The position numbers and the translations under genes were made by a program. 64,000 nucleotides of DNA from the NCBI RefSeq assembly GCF_008123425.1, contig NZ_VSSS01000038.1:62001-126000 (forward strand), given 5' to 3'. Numbering within the stretch: the first letter of the stretch is position 1; every line of letters begins with the position of its first letter. Source of the stretch: Bradyrhizobium rifense. GTDB lineage: Bacteria; Pseudomonadota; Alphaproteobacteria; Rhizobiales; Xanthobacteraceae. Shown piece by piece: positions 1 to 9,196 of the stretch. A model generated the notes under the pieces. The model saw nothing but the letters and a program-made list of their open reading frames with translations, made no database searches and had not been told where the DNA came from.

Positions 1-322
1 CGGCGTTGCTGTCGATCTCCTCAACACCGGCAAATAGATCCATCGCGATGACAACATCTTCGCACTCGGGATTAGCGCCCCCTGCCAATCCCGTCATGCC
101 GCCCTGGACGACGACCGAGCTGCGGTGCGCATTGCAGATCCGCAACGCGCTTGACACGTCCTGGACGCTGCGAGGGCGAATGTAGATCATCGGCAGATGG
201 TGCCCCGTGCGGCTTCGATCACTCATTGCCTTCGCTGGTATTCGCCCGCCGGTCAGAACGAGCTGATCGCCGAGCGCTTGCTGTAAGGCGCCTAGAAGCT
301 TTGCATCATTCGCCCGATTCAT
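1..322 (-). CDS. FAD-linked oxidase (GlcD/D-lactate dehydrogenase type), N-terminal part, cut by window edge
   Basis: Read on the minus strand from an ATG at 322, the frame stays open to base 1 (107 codons), so the protein continues outside the window. Residues about 71-88 carry VVQGGMTGLAGGANPECE, which resembles the FAD pyrophosphate-binding loop (GG.TGL.GG) of the PCMH/VAO-type FAD domain found in GlcD-like 2-hydroxyacid oxidoreductases. The following stretch (VIAMDLFAGVEEID) fits the next beta strand of that domain. Such enzymes oxidise 2-hydroxyacids such as glycolate, D-lactate or D-2-hydroxyglutarate with FAD. The substrate cannot be told from the N-terminus. It diverges from the gene at 998, separated by about 675 bases. 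Confidence 0.8.
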   Translation of the reverse strand, partial: MNRANDAKLLGALQQALGDQLVLTGGRIPAKAMSDRSRTGHHLPMIYIRPRSVQDVSSALRICNAHRSSVVVQGGMTGLAGGANPECEDVVIAMDLFAGVEEIDSNA

Positions 323-997
323 CGTCTTCACTCCGCGGAACGATGGCGGCCAACGGAGCAAAGCCCCCATTTCCTGCCGTACAACGAGAGACGACATGCC
401 ACTCGACTGGCTGCAGGGTGGCAACATGGCAGCAAATCCTTTGCCGTCATCTTCCTCCTCCAAGGCTGCCGCCGCCGCGAACCCGCTCCCGAGAATACAC
501 AATAGCGAATGCCACACTGCCGGTTCTGAGCGAAAACGCGTGTTGCGCGCAGAATTCCTGCAATTCCTTGTTCCAATCCTGCGGGACCGTCGCAATGTGG
601 GGGCACAGCGTAAACTAGCCCTCGCTCCTGCAACGGTGAACGGGAGCCAATTGCAACAACCAAGCAGGCATTTCGAATGAAGTGGATGTCCCAGCCGGCG
701 GGCTCCGCACCCGGGAGCAGCTCTGTATGCTCGTTCGCAATCGGTCAGCGGGCAACGCATTGACTCATCCCGGGCGCCGGTGAGAAGTGAACGTCGATCA
801 GAATCTTCATGGAAAGCCGTGGAGCGCTGAAATTAAGCGCGTTTGGTGGCATTGTCGGTGGAATCGATATGGGCGCGTCTTTATTGTGCCAGTCGAACGT
901 TGATCCCGGCGCGGAGAGCATATCCACGGGCACCGTAGGAGTTCGAGCAAACTCTTGATGTCCGGCGAAAGACGGGTGCATAGCCAGCGAAAAAGAG
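323..997. other. Intergenic, no supported gene
   Basis: This 675-base stretch separates divergent genes. Several open frames exist on both strands, but none carries a recognisable motif or a good start. A minus-strand frame around 745-960 is open but has no family resemblance. It probably holds the promoters of both flanking genes. No sigma-54 core was seen. Confidence 0.5.
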
Positions 998-1897
998 ATG
1001 CAGATGATAGAAAAGGCGCGCTTTCGAGGATGCTTTACTGCTCTGGTTACGCCTTTTGCTGAGAGCGGCGCTCTGGACGAGGAGAGGTTTCGGAACCTTG
1101 TAGAATGGCAGATTGCGCAGGGGATCCATGGTTTGGTGCCCGTCGGCACGACTGGCGAGAGCCCTACTCTCTCTCACAAAGAGCACCACCAGATCGTTCA
1201 ATGGTGCGTAGACCAGGCGAGAGGGCGCGTGCCCATAATCGCTGGTGCCGGCTCTAACTCCACGTCCGAAGCAATAGACCTCGCCAGGCACGCAGAGAGG
1301 GTCGGCGCAGACGCCGTGTTGATCGTTACTCCTTACTATAACAGACCAACTCAGGATGGTCTTTTTCAGCACTACAAGGCGATCAATGATGCAATCGGAA
1401 TCCCTATAATCATCTACAACATCCCCGGTCGATGCGCTGTCGACATGTCACTGGAGACAATGACCCGGCTTTCCGAATTGAAGAACATCGCTGGGGTAAA
1501 AGATGCGACCAACGATATGGGCCGCGTGTCGCAGCAGCGGGCCGCAATGGGACGAAACTTTATTCAATTCTCTGGTGAAAATATCACCGCTCTCGGCTTT
1601 ATGGCTCATGGTGGCCACGGTTGGATTTCCGTGACATCGAACGTCGCTCCGCGCCTTTGTGCCGACTTCCAAAACGCGTGCCTGGCTGGCGACTACAGGA
1701 CAGCGCTCGAACTACAAGACGGGCTCGCGCCTTTGCACACTAGTCTATTCATTGAAAGCAACCCAGCGCCGGTCAAACATGCGCTGTCGCTGATCGGAAA
1801 GTGTTTGCCGACTGTGAGATTGCCGTTGGTGCCCGTAGGAGGAGATACGAAGGCTGAAATCGTCGCGGCCATGGCGCACGTCAGTCTGATAAGTTGA
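998..1897 (+). CDS. DapA-family class I aldolase (dihydrodipicolinate synthase-like)
   Basis: A 299-residue protein of the usual length for the DHDPS/N-acetylneuraminate lyase superfamily. It has the GTTGE phosphate/carboxylate loop at residues 50-54, the catalytic tyrosine in YNIPGR (Tyr140) and the Schiff-base lysine in GVKDAT (Lys168). Members condense or cleave pyruvate with an aldehyde. The gene may make dihydrodipicolinate, but an accessory paralogue acting in catabolism (for example of hydroxyproline or sugar acids) is as likely, because a regulator and an M20 hydrolase follow directly. The start follows AAAAGAG. It is 19 bases from the next gene, so the two are probably co-transcribed. 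Confidence 0.9.
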   Translation: MQMIEKARFRGCFTALVTPFAESGALDEERFRNLVEWQIAQGIHGLVPVGTTGESPTLSHKEHHQIVQWCVDQARGRVPIIAGAGSNSTSEAIDLARHAERVGADAVLIVTPYYNRPTQDGLFQHYKAINDAIGIPIIIYNIPGRCAVDMSLETMTRLSELKNIAGVKDATNDMGRVSQQRAAMGRNFIQFSGENITALGFMAHGGHGWISVTSNVAPRLCADFQNACLAGDYRTALELQDGLAPLHTSLFIESNPAPVKHALSLIGKCLPTVRLPLVPVGGDTKAEIVAAMAHVSLIS

Positions 1898-1916
1898 CAG
1901 CCACGGTGAGTATCGA

Positions 1917-2579
1917 ATGGATTCGAAGCGACACGAAGTTACAAACGAGTCTCAACTGATTGAACGTCTTCCGCGCGTTAGGAGGAACTGGCACCTTGCA
2001 GGTGGACGGACCGGAAATATGCCCGAAGGCGTCAACGAAAATGTCGGGGCACGTTTGCGCGAAATTAGGCAGCGCAATCGGATGTCTCAGAGGGCATTGG
2101 CGAAAAAGGCGGGCGTCGTCAATTCAACTATCTCGTTGATAGAGGCTGGACATTCTAATCCCTCGGTGGGGGCCTTGAAACGCATTTTAGATGCCATTCC
2201 GATCAGCTTGGCGGAATTTTTCTGCCTGACGGAGCAGGGCAGGGACCAGATCTTCTTTGGAAAGAAGGAATTCACCGAGATCGGGAAGGGAGGAATTTCC
2301 TATCTCCAGATTGGAAAGAATAGGGTAGGACGTTCAATCCAGATTCTGAAGGAAACATACCGTCCTGGATCGGATACTGGAAAAGTGCGGCTCGTTCATG
2401 CCGGCGAGGACCGGGGAATTGTAATAAGTGGGCGCTTGGAGGTGACAGTCGAAGATCAGAGCCGTGTGCTAAGCCCTGGCGACGGGTATTATTTCTCCAG
2501 CAGTCTACCCCATCGATTCAGGTGCGTCGGGGACGAGCCCTGCGAGGTGGTAAGCGCCTGTTCGCCTCCATCGTTCTGA
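1917..2579 (+). CDS. XRE-family regulator with C-terminal cupin domain
   Basis: A 220-residue protein. Residues about 45-100 form a lambda-repressor-like helix-turn-helix (LREIRQRNRMSQRALAKKAG, then STISLIEAGHSNPSVGAL). The C-terminal part (about 140-215) is a small cupin barrel with a GDGYYF.SSLPHRF turn and LVHAGEDRGIVISG. This architecture is typical of PuuR-like and other small-molecule-sensing repressors of catabolic operons. It follows the DapA-like gene closely and precedes the M20 hydrolase by 95 bases, so it may control this unit. The ligand is unknown. An internal ATG at about residue 35 (MPEGVNENVG) is an alternative start. Confidence 0.85.
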   Translation: MDSKRHEVTNESQLIERLPRVRRNWHLAGGRTGNMPEGVNENVGARLREIRQRNRMSQRALAKKAGVVNSTISLIEAGHSNPSVGALKRILDAIPISLAEFFCLTEQGRDQIFFGKKEFTEIGKGGISYLQIGKNRVGRSIQILKETYRPGSDTGKVRLVHAGEDRGIVISGRLEVTVEDQSRVLSPGDGYYFSSSLPHRFRCVGDEPCEVVSACSPPSF

Positions 2580-2674
2580 CCGGTCGTGCATCGTCTGAAT
2601 AGCCTATAGCACCGAAACATGAGTTGTGGATGCTGTCTTGATCAGACGCCCAAACAACGGAAGGAAATAGTCTC

Positions 2675-3805
2675 GTGAACATAGCCAATCTTCCTTTTGA
2701 CTCTGAGGTGATGCTGCAGGAGCTGCGCGCCTGGGTGGAGTGCGAAAGCCCGACATGGGACGTAACTGCAGTCGAACGTATGCTCGATCTCGCAGCTCGG
2801 GAGATGGCCGTAATCGGCGCGACGATCGAGCGCATCGCCGGGCGCCAGGGTTTTGGCGGCATTGTCCGTGCGCGCTTTCCGCATCCTAAGCAAGGCGGCC
2901 CGGGCATTTTGATTGCCGGACACTTGGACACCGTGCACCCCGTCGGCACTATCGACAAGCTTGCATGGCGCCGTGAGGGCAACAAGTGCTACGGGCCTGG
3001 CATTTTTGACATGAAGGGCGGAAATTATCTCTCACTGGAAGCGATCAGGCAGTTGATCCGCGCATCATTCACCACACCGCTGCCGATCACGGTGCTGTTC
3101 ACTCCGGACGAGGAAGTGGGCACGCCTTCCACGCGGGACATCATTGAGGCGGAGGCCGCCCGGAACAAATACGTGCTGGTACCCGAGCCGGGACGCACCG
3201 ACAACGGTGTGGTCACGGGGCGCTATGCGATCGCGCGCTTCAATCTCGAAGCCACGGGGCGGCCAAGCCATGCGGGCGCGACGCTGTCTTCGGGCCGCTC
3301 GGCGATCCGTGAGATGGCGCGGCAGATCCTGGCGATCGAAGCCATGACGACGGACGATTGCACGTTCTCCGTAGGGGTCGTACATGGGGGACAGTGGGTG
3401 AATTGCGTCGCCACGACGGCCACCGGCGAAGCGCTTTCTATGGCGAAGCGCCAACCCGATCTCGACCGCTGCGTCGAGAGAATGCTGGCGCTATCGGGCA
3501 CCACGAATGATGTCGCCTTCAAGGTGACACGGGGGGTAACCCGGCCGGTGTGGGAGCCTGATGCGGGAACGATGGCGCTCTATGAAAAGGCGCGCGGCAT
3601 TGCCTGGTCCCTAGGAAGTGATCTGCCGCATGTGAGCGCCGGCGGCGGCTCGGACGGCAACTTCACCGGGGCCTTGCGCATCCCGACTCTCGACGGCCTC
3701 GGCGCGCGTGGCGGAAACGCTCACACGCTCGAGGAGTTTATCGAAGTAAACAGCCTGGCGGAGCGCGGCCGTCTGATGGCGGGACTGCTCGGTACGCTGG
3801 ACTGA
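2675..3805 (+). CDS. M20-family metallohydrolase (ArgE/DapE/carboxypeptidase G2-like)
   Basis: A 376-residue protein starting at GTG after GGAAGGA. The two-zinc centre of M20 enzymes is visible: GHLDTVHP with His83 and Asp85, the bridging Asp112 in GIFDMKGG, the catalytic Glu pair at 146-147 in TPDEEVGT, and a C-terminal His in the GGNAHTLEE segment. The lid domain starts at about residue 185 (GRPSHAGA). The closest recognisable group is glutamate carboxypeptidase/acetylornithine deacetylase. It would remove an acyl or aminoacyl group from an amino acid in the cytoplasm. A second M20 gene lies at 15873. Confidence 0.9.
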   Translation: MNIANLPFDSEVMLQELRAWVECESPTWDVTAVERMLDLAAREMAVIGATIERIAGRQGFGGIVRARFPHPKQGGPGILIAGHLDTVHPVGTIDKLAWRREGNKCYGPGIFDMKGGNYLSLEAIRQLIRASFTTPLPITVLFTPDEEVGTPSTRDIIEAEAARNKYVLVPEPGRTDNGVVTGRYAIARFNLEATGRPSHAGATLSSGRSAIREMARQILAIEAMTTDDCTFSVGVVHGGQWVNCVATTATGEALSMAKRQPDLDRCVERMLALSGTTNDVAFKVTRGVTRPVWEPDAGTMALYEKARGIAWSLGSDLPHVSAGGGSDGNFTGALRIPTLDGLGARGGNAHTLEEFIEVNSLAERGRLMAGLLGTLD

Positions 3806-3950
3806 CTCCAGCCTCGCCCAGCCGATATGAGTTTGGCGTTGTTGTAGATGAGGCTGTTCGCCGTAGAGCGGCTCGTCCAAGCCAATGTGGCCATGGCCAA
3901 CTTGGAAGAAGGACGTAGGGGCAATCCGCTTTAGGCGCGAGGATTCTGCT

Positions 3951-4670
3951 TCAAGGCACTAGTCCGGCCATGACGGAAGCTATGGTCAATTGGCAGAGGG
4001 TGGTGATGTCGTAAACTGGCAATTTCGCAGAGCGGCGGACTGCCGCGGCGACCACGGGAAATCCGGCGCATTCAAATAACAGCAGACCGATTTCAGGGTG
4101 CGCAGCCCGAAGGCGCGCAATGCAAGCGGTGACATCGGCCTCGATTGCGGGAACGTCAAGCGGCGGCGCGGGTCGCTTCAATTCGTCATGCCAGAACTTG
4201 CCACCTTCGATGCCTCCAATAACGATTCTGTCTCGTTCCGAGGGCTCCTCAACGCCCAGCAGCTCGTCACCGCAATGGGTTGAATCGTATGTGAGAACGG
4301 CCATCTTCCTATTCCGCGGCATCTGGCGAAGCAGGGCCGGTAACAAGAGCAGGCTCGACATCACGACCGGAACATCAACCGACGCGGCCACCGCCGCCTG
4401 ATGCCGAACAGAGAAGCCGCAGTTCGAAGTTACTGCGATCGCCCCTCGTTCAACTAATCGTCGGGCGGCTGCGATGTAGGGCGACTCAAGAGTTGGGTCG
4501 CCGCGTACGACGTTCTCGACCCAGGCTCCTTGAACAGTTTCGGAGATGACCGGAAAGTCGAAAGTAGCCGGATTTGCAAGCGAGCCCGGAAGCGGCGGGC
4601 GTGTTGAAGCAGGCTGAGCCCCACGTTCGAGGAGCAGGAGGCCTAGAGACGGTTGATTTTCGGCTGTCAT
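3951..4670 (-). CDS. Aspartate/glutamate/hydantoin racemase-family protein
   Basis: A 239-residue protein. The two cysteines expected of cofactor-independent racemases are present: Cys84 in TSNCGFS and Cys201 in LLFECAGFP. The pattern and length fit the Asp/Glu racemase superfamily, which also includes maleate isomerase and arylmalonate decarboxylase; the exact reaction is not known. It lies convergent with the M20 gene upstream, with 145 bases between, suggesting a role with amino-acid stereochemistry in the same pathway. No strong ribosome-binding site precedes the ATG at 4670. Confidence 0.75.
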   Translation of the reverse strand: MTAENQPSLGLLLLERGAQPASTRPPLPGSLANPATFDFPVISETVQGAWVENVVRGDPTLESPYIAAARRLVERGAIAVTSNCGFSVRHQAAVAASVDVPVVMSSLLLLPALLRQMPRNRKMAVLTYDSTHCGDELLGVEEPSERDRIVIGGIEGGKFWHDELKRPAPPLDVPAIEADVTACIARLRAAHPEIGLLLFECAGFPVVAAAVRRSAKLPVYDITTLCQLTIASVMAGLVP

Positions 4671-5410
4671 GCTTGAATGCTAGCGCGCCTTGAAGCCGAA
4701 ACGCGCTAAAAAATCGCTCTTTACCTTGGAAAATATGCGCCGATTGAAGGAATACGGACCGAGCAGGACTCGCTCGTTTATGAATCGAGGTGCTCGAGAA
4801 CTGCTCTCGCTCGGCGTTGCTGGACCGGGACGGTAACTAAGGAAAAGCGCGCGATGGATCTCTCAAACGAAGCGGAGGCCTGCGCGCGGGCAGCAGCGCA
4901 GGAGTTTTCCGCCGGCTTCCAACCGCTAAAATAGTCACATGCTAGGGAGACTACTGACGGCCATCACGCATAACGGGCGTCCTGCAATCTGGTAGACACG
5001 AGTGCGCCTTTTCGTTTGGTCAGCTTCGAAGCGTTGCTGCCCGTGAGACCCCAATAAATATGGCAGCAACATGCAAGCCGTTCACGAAAGTGTCGCGGCG
5101 ATGGGCCGCGGCCCTGCATAGGCAGTCTCCGGACGACCTGCGCTTCGCACCAATGAACTACCGCGAACGCGCTCGCCAATCATATGTTGGAGCTAATCCT
5201 CTCGCAGCTCGCACAAAAACTCCAGGAATCCGACGCTGGCAAAGGATTTCGCGCCCTTCCGCACCTCCATTGAGGGAATCCGGCGCTCGGAACTCCTAGA
5301 GTCTCGCGCTGCGACAAGCGGCGACTCGTCGGGAGAAGCCATTGCGCTTCGAAGGCACATAATCGGCATCAGATCGGGCGCATTCTCAGTTGCACGAAGG
5401 GGTCAAATCG
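4671..5410. other. Intergenic region, no supported gene
   Basis: About 740 bases between divergent genes. Short frames such as a 26-codon one starting near 4854 are present but look like chance. Nothing recognisable was found. It should hold promoters for both neighbours. Confidence 0.45.
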
Positions 5411-6445
5411 ATGGAGTCTGGTGCTCGGCTTCGCCGGTGGAGCAATTTGGCATCTACTCGGCGCGACGTCTCTTCGTTTGTCCGCGGTCTAACGTTCGAG
5501 CACTGCACGCCAGCGCGGCGGCAGAACTGGGCCAGCTCGTGGGTGAGGACTGGAGATGATTATCAACGCAAAAGCCATCTGGACATAGAGGTGCAAGCTT
5601 TCGACGAGGCCACGGAGGCGTTGCTCTGTGCGCTGACTGCGTTTGAGGTCGCCAGGAGGCTGCTCGAAGACGATCGAGACCGCTTAGATGTCGAAGGTAA
5701 GGTCGAGGCTGCCATCCAGCGCTTCGGCGTATCCCTCGGCGGCGCAGCGGAGAACTTAGAGGTCGGATTCGATCACACGATATTGTCCGCGTTATACTTG
5801 CCTGGAGGCGCTCCGAAATCATGTTGCCCCGCTGTCATTTGCCTCAGCAGCGATGAAGACAAAAGGACGATGCTACTTGGTAGGCTCCTGCCTTTAGCCA
5901 TCAAGCATGGAATGTCCGTTCTCATCGTCGCCCGCGAGGAGCTTGTAAAATACTCCCCCGGTGAATCGAAGATCCTTCTATCTCTATGTTTGGACCATCT
6001 GTCATCCCGCACGGAAGTCGATAGAAGACGAATTGGTGTATACGGTGATGGGTTATCAGCGGAGATAGCTACAAACTTCGCTGCGTTCGATAAACGTGTC
6101 GCCGCTGCGGTTTGTGACGGCGGGCTTTGGAGTTCCGCGCGAACTCTGGCTTCTATCGGTTGGATCACCGGCGCGGCATGTGAGGAAACCGAAGAGGAGG
6201 TATCGCCACGGCGTTCCCGAGTGGCGCGGCGGTTAGATTGTCCAGCACTCGTAGTTGCAGGCGGCCGTGGTCTCGTTAGCGTTTCCGAAGCCATCAAACT
6301 TCACGCCGATTGTACGGCAGAGGGCATCCCTTTGGATCTGATGCTACCCGAAATTGTCTCCGCGGAGCACGGTGAGTACTTCGAGAACTTCGTGATGTCA
6401 GATGATTGCATTTTCGATTGGCTGGACCGCAAACTAAAGCGATGA
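5411..6445 (+). CDS. Alpha/beta-hydrolase-like protein lacking the serine nucleophile
   Basis: A 344-residue protein starting at the ATG after CGAAGGGG. Its layout (helical cap of about 130 residues, then a core) resembles the FrsA/2,6-dihydropseudooxynicotine hydrolase group. At the nucleophile elbow, where G-x-S-x-G is expected, it reads YGDGLSAE (residues about 211-218), so the nucleophile position is Gly. The C-terminal His of the triad may be in SAEHGEYFENF. It may therefore be inactive, use another residue, or have a non-hydrolytic role. A divergently organised MarR gene ends 23 bases downstream on the other strand. Confidence 0.6.
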   Translation: MESGARLRRWSNLASTRRDVSSFVRGLTFEHCTPARRQNWASSWVRTGDDYQRKSHLDIEVQAFDEATEALLCALTAFEVARRLLEDDRDRLDVEGKVEAAIQRFGVSLGGAAENLEVGFDHTILSALYLPGGAPKSCCPAVICLSSDEDKRTMLLGRLLPLAIKHGMSVLIVAREELVKYSPGESKILLSLCLDHLSSRTEVDRRRIGVYGDGLSAEIATNFAAFDKRVAAAVCDGGLWSSARTLASIGWITGAACEETEEEVSPRRSRVARRLDCPALVVAGGRGLVSVSEAIKLHADCTAEGIPLDLMLPEIVSAEHGEYFENFVMSDDCIFDWLDRKLKR

Positions 6446-6468
6446 TGCCGTTAGCTGCCCTGCGGCGC

Positions 6469-6951
6469 TTATAAGACTCCAATCGTAAGTTTTTGCGAAG
6501 CCAGCCGGCAGTTCTTGGCAATCGAAGTCAGTCGTTTGTTGAGGTATTCGAACGAAGCCTCATCAAGGCCTTCCATCAAAGTCGCGTTCAACGCCTCTCT
6601 CAGCCTCGAAAGCTTCGAAATTTCCGCGCGTGCTTTATCAGTCAATGACATCTGTACGAATCGTGCGTCATCTGGAGAAGGCTTCCTGGCCAGCAACTGC
6701 ATCGCTTCGAGTTGCTTTGTTTGATTGGTAACGAAGGGCGGATGGATTCGGAGCTTTCCCGCCACTCCTATCCCTGAAACGCCGCGACCTTCGTCCAGTT
6801 CGTCGATGGCCATAAGGATCAGCCATTGCGGCTCAGTCAATCCCAGCAGTTGCGCCCAGCTTTTGTGTATCTCTTCCAGCTGAGAATGGACTTCCACGAT
6901 GTTCCAAACGAAGTCCCTGATGGATCTGTCGGTTTTTTGTTCTTCAGCCAT
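6469..6951 (-). CDS. MarR-family transcriptional regulator
   Basis: A 160-residue protein of normal MarR length. A winged helix-turn-helix occupies about residues 55-115 (GLTEPQWLILMAIDEL, then GVAGKLRIHPPFVTNQTKQL and an acidic wing with ARKPSPDDARFVQMSLTDKA). MarR proteins bind palindromes near their own gene or a target and release on ligand binding. It is convergent with the hydrolase-like gene and divergent from the porin at 7428, so the porin is a plausible target. The 476-base gap contains TTGA/TCAA half-sites around 7070-7092, but no clear operator can be proven. Confidence 0.85.
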   Translation of the reverse strand: MAEEQKTDRSIRDFVWNIVEVHSQLEEIHKSWAQLLGLTEPQWLILMAIDELDEGRGVSGIGVAGKLRIHPPFVTNQTKQLEAMQLLARKPSPDDARFVQMSLTDKARAEISKLSRLREALNATLMEGLDEASFEYLNKRLTSIAKNCRLASQKLTIGVL

Positions 6952-7152
6952 GCTGCTATCCCGCGAGAGGACCGGTGACGCTGAGTTCGGCCCATCTTCC
7001 TAACAGCGGTATCTGTCTTGGAAGGGGCAGGGAAGGTCCCCAAAAACATAGGTACCATGTATGAAATTAATTGACGAACTTAATCAACTACGATAGGCCT
7101 TTTCAAGTCAATTGAGGAAGGCTCTTCAAGCTTCATACCAAATCTCCAGAAA

Positions 7153-7190
7153 GTCCGTCGGGATGCCCCCTGACGGGCTTTTTCTTTTGC
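7153..7190 (+). terminator. Possible rho-independent terminator, orphan
   Basis: CCGTC-GGG, loop ATG, then CCCC-TGACGG followed by GCTTTTTCTTTT gives a GC-rich hairpin with a T-rich tail. No gene ends directly upstream on the plus strand, so it may be left from a lost gene. Its form resembles the terminator after the porin. Confidence 0.45.
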
Positions 7191-7427
7191 CTATTTTGAC
7201 ATTCTGAGATTGCGCCGTCGCCCGTGTTGCTCGCACGCAACATGTTCGAGTCCAAATATAGCTTACTAAAAGTAATTCATTGCAGTAATTAAAGATCAGA
7301 ATTATCCCTAGAGCGGACGGAGAGGGGGCGCCTCGACGTCGTCCGTCAAGCACCCGCCAGACGCGAGGCCGGCTGAGGCGGATCTTTGAAGGACGGAAGC
7401 GACGTTTCCAACTTGGAGGTTCCAGTA

Positions 7428-8963
7428 ATGAAGTTGATGAAGAGTTTGATCCTTGGCTCGGCCGCGATGTTCGCGAGCGTCGGAGCGCAGGCGGCCGACC
7501 TTCCCGTGAAGGCGAAGGCCATCGAATATGTGAAGATCTGCTCCCTTTATGGGGCTGGTTTCTATTACATCCCGGGTACCGACACTTGCATTAAACTTGG
7601 TGGATACGTACGCGGCACGGCCATCCTCAACTCGAACGGCGTCTGGTCGCCTGCCACAGGAGGCGTCGGTGGGGCGCACAACCGCCTGAGCAACTACTTC
7701 ACGTCGCAATCCCGCTTGGACCTCGGCATCGATACACGTACTGCGACTGAATACGGCGTGGTCCGTACATACGCCGAGCTGGCATTCACTTGGACGGCCG
7801 GCGGTTATGCCGGCGCCGGCACAAATCTCACGAATGGCGCAACTGCATATAACGGCAGCAACCCCGCTGGAAGTGGCAGCGGTATGATCTCCGGCGGTAG
7901 TCTTAGCGTGTACTATGCGTTCCTCCAATTCGCCGGCTTCACCTTCGGTCGTGCCCAGTCGCAGTTCTCGTCGCCCTGGGCCAACTATCCCGGCAACAGC
8001 TTTGACGGTCTGCCCGGCGGCGGCGGGTGGGAAGCTGTCAATCAAGTCGCGTATACGGCTGATTTCGGCCAAGGTATCACCGCGAGCTTCTCCGCCGAGG
8101 ATCAGGCCGGTCACACCACAACTAACATTTGGAACGTAAGTGGCGCGACGGCGGCAGGTCTCATGGCGGGCAGCTACGGTGCCGGCGACATCGGAGGTAC
8201 TCGATCTCCAGACTTCGTTGCGGCGCTCCGGGTTGATCAAGCATGGGGTCTTGTTCAAGCGTCCGTCGCCGCACACGACAATCACGCCGCTTATTACGGG
8301 CTCGATGAAACGACCGGGCATCCGAACGACAAATGGGGCTGGGCTGGACAGCTGGCGCTGTCGATCAAGAATATTCCGACTGGCGCCGGCGATACGATCA
8401 ACGTTCAGGGCGTCTATACGAATGGTGCCAGCAGCTACAACTTCCAACCCTACACGGCGTTTACATACGCGATGTACGGCAGCGCCGGTGTGGGAGGGGC
8501 TTACCAGAGTCTCGGCATTGCGGGTGTCTCTGATTCAGTCTTCGTAACCGGAGCTGGCCAGCAGTTGACCACCAGCTACGGCTTCAACGGCGCCTATACT
8601 CATAACTGGAATCCGCAGTGGAATTCGGCTCTTTTCGGCGGCTGGGCTGCTGTCCGATACAACAACACGGCCAAAGGCTACATCTGCGGAGCGCTCGTAG
8701 GAACGCTTGCTCTGTCCAGCGGAGCGGGCGGTTGCAATCCCGACTTCAACTATGGGGTTGTTGGTGTGGCCACTCGATGGACCCCCGTCAGGGGTCTGAC
8801 CTTCTCGGCAGAAGCCGCTTACGTCATGCTTGATCAGAAGTATGCAAGCGGCAGTACAGTTACGGCGCCCGCGCAGGCTGGCATCGCAAAACCAGCAGCT
8901 GCATATGAGCTGAAGGATCAAAGCAATTTCCAAATGATGCTCCGCGCTCAGCGCAACTTCTAA
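7428..8963 (+). CDS. Rhizobiales-type outer-membrane porin
   Basis: A 511-residue protein. The ATG at 7428 follows TTGGAGGT. Residues 1-22 form a signal peptide ending in GAQA before ADLPVKA. The mature start (Y.K.CS.YGAGFYYIPGTDTC.K.GGY) is the hallmark of the Bradyrhizobium/Rhizobium porin family. The rest alternates short strands rich in Gly, Ser, Asn and aromatics, and it ends in AQRNF with a terminal Phe, as expected of BamA-inserted beta-barrels. It forms a passive channel in the outer membrane. A strong hairpin terminator follows at 9030, so it is probably monocistronic. The MarR gene is divergent. Confidence 0.95.
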   Translation: MKLMKSLILGSAAMFASVGAQAADLPVKAKAIEYVKICSLYGAGFYYIPGTDTCIKLGGYVRGTAILNSNGVWSPATGGVGGAHNRLSNYFTSQSRLDLGIDTRTATEYGVVRTYAELAFTWTAGGYAGAGTNLTNGATAYNGSNPAGSGSGMISGGSLSVYYAFLQFAGFTFGRAQSQFSSPWANYPGNSFDGLPGGGGWEAVNQVAYTADFGQGITASFSAEDQAGHTTTNIWNVSGATAAGLMAGSYGAGDIGGTRSPDFVAALRVDQAWGLVQASVAAHDNHAAYYGLDETTGHPNDKWGWAGQLALSIKNIPTGAGDTINVQGVYTNGASSYNFQPYTAFTYAMYGSAGVGGAYQSLGIAGVSDSVFVTGAGQQLTTSYGFNGAYTHNWNPQWNSALFGGWAAVRYNNTAKGYICGALVGTLALSSGAGGCNPDFNYGVVGVATRWTPVRGLTFSAEAAYVMLDQKYASGSTVTAPAQAGIAKPAAAYELKDQSNFQMMLRAQRNF

Positions 8964-9029
8964 TTCTGTTCAATAAACGGAAGGAGAAAACGAAAAGGCT
9001 TAGGATCTAACATAGCTAACCTCCAAGAA

Positions 9030-9060
9030 GACCTCCGGCATGCCCGCCGGAGGTCTTTTC
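9030..9060 (+). terminator. Rho-independent terminator after the porin
   Basis: A perfect 10-bp stem GACCTCCGGC / GCCGGAGGTC with a six-base loop, followed by TTTTC, 67 bases after the porin stop. Confidence 0.9.
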
Positions 9061-9196
9061 ATGACTCGGGTCTTTTGATGTAGGATTGGCGATCGATCGG
9101 TGAGGTGTGCACCGAGGCTCAAAGTGCAACCGGAGCCCTGAACGAGAGCCTGCGTTCTCTACCCGACAGCTCGTGTGTAAACCTTCGAAGTGTTCG

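Noticed and set aside
5019..5046. GTCAGCTTCGAAGCG.. resembles the start of a tts box (type III secretion promoter)
   Set aside because: The spacing inside GTCAGCTT-N-TCGAAAGC is two bases short, the 3' half is poor and no secretion gene follows.
7240..7256. GTTCGAGTCC resembles a tRNA T-arm
   Set aside because: No pairing stem on either side and no anticodon or acceptor arm can be drawn.
7308..8447. 379-codon frame on the minus strand
   Set aside because: Antisense to the porin; the plus strand has signal peptide, ribosome-binding site and terminator.
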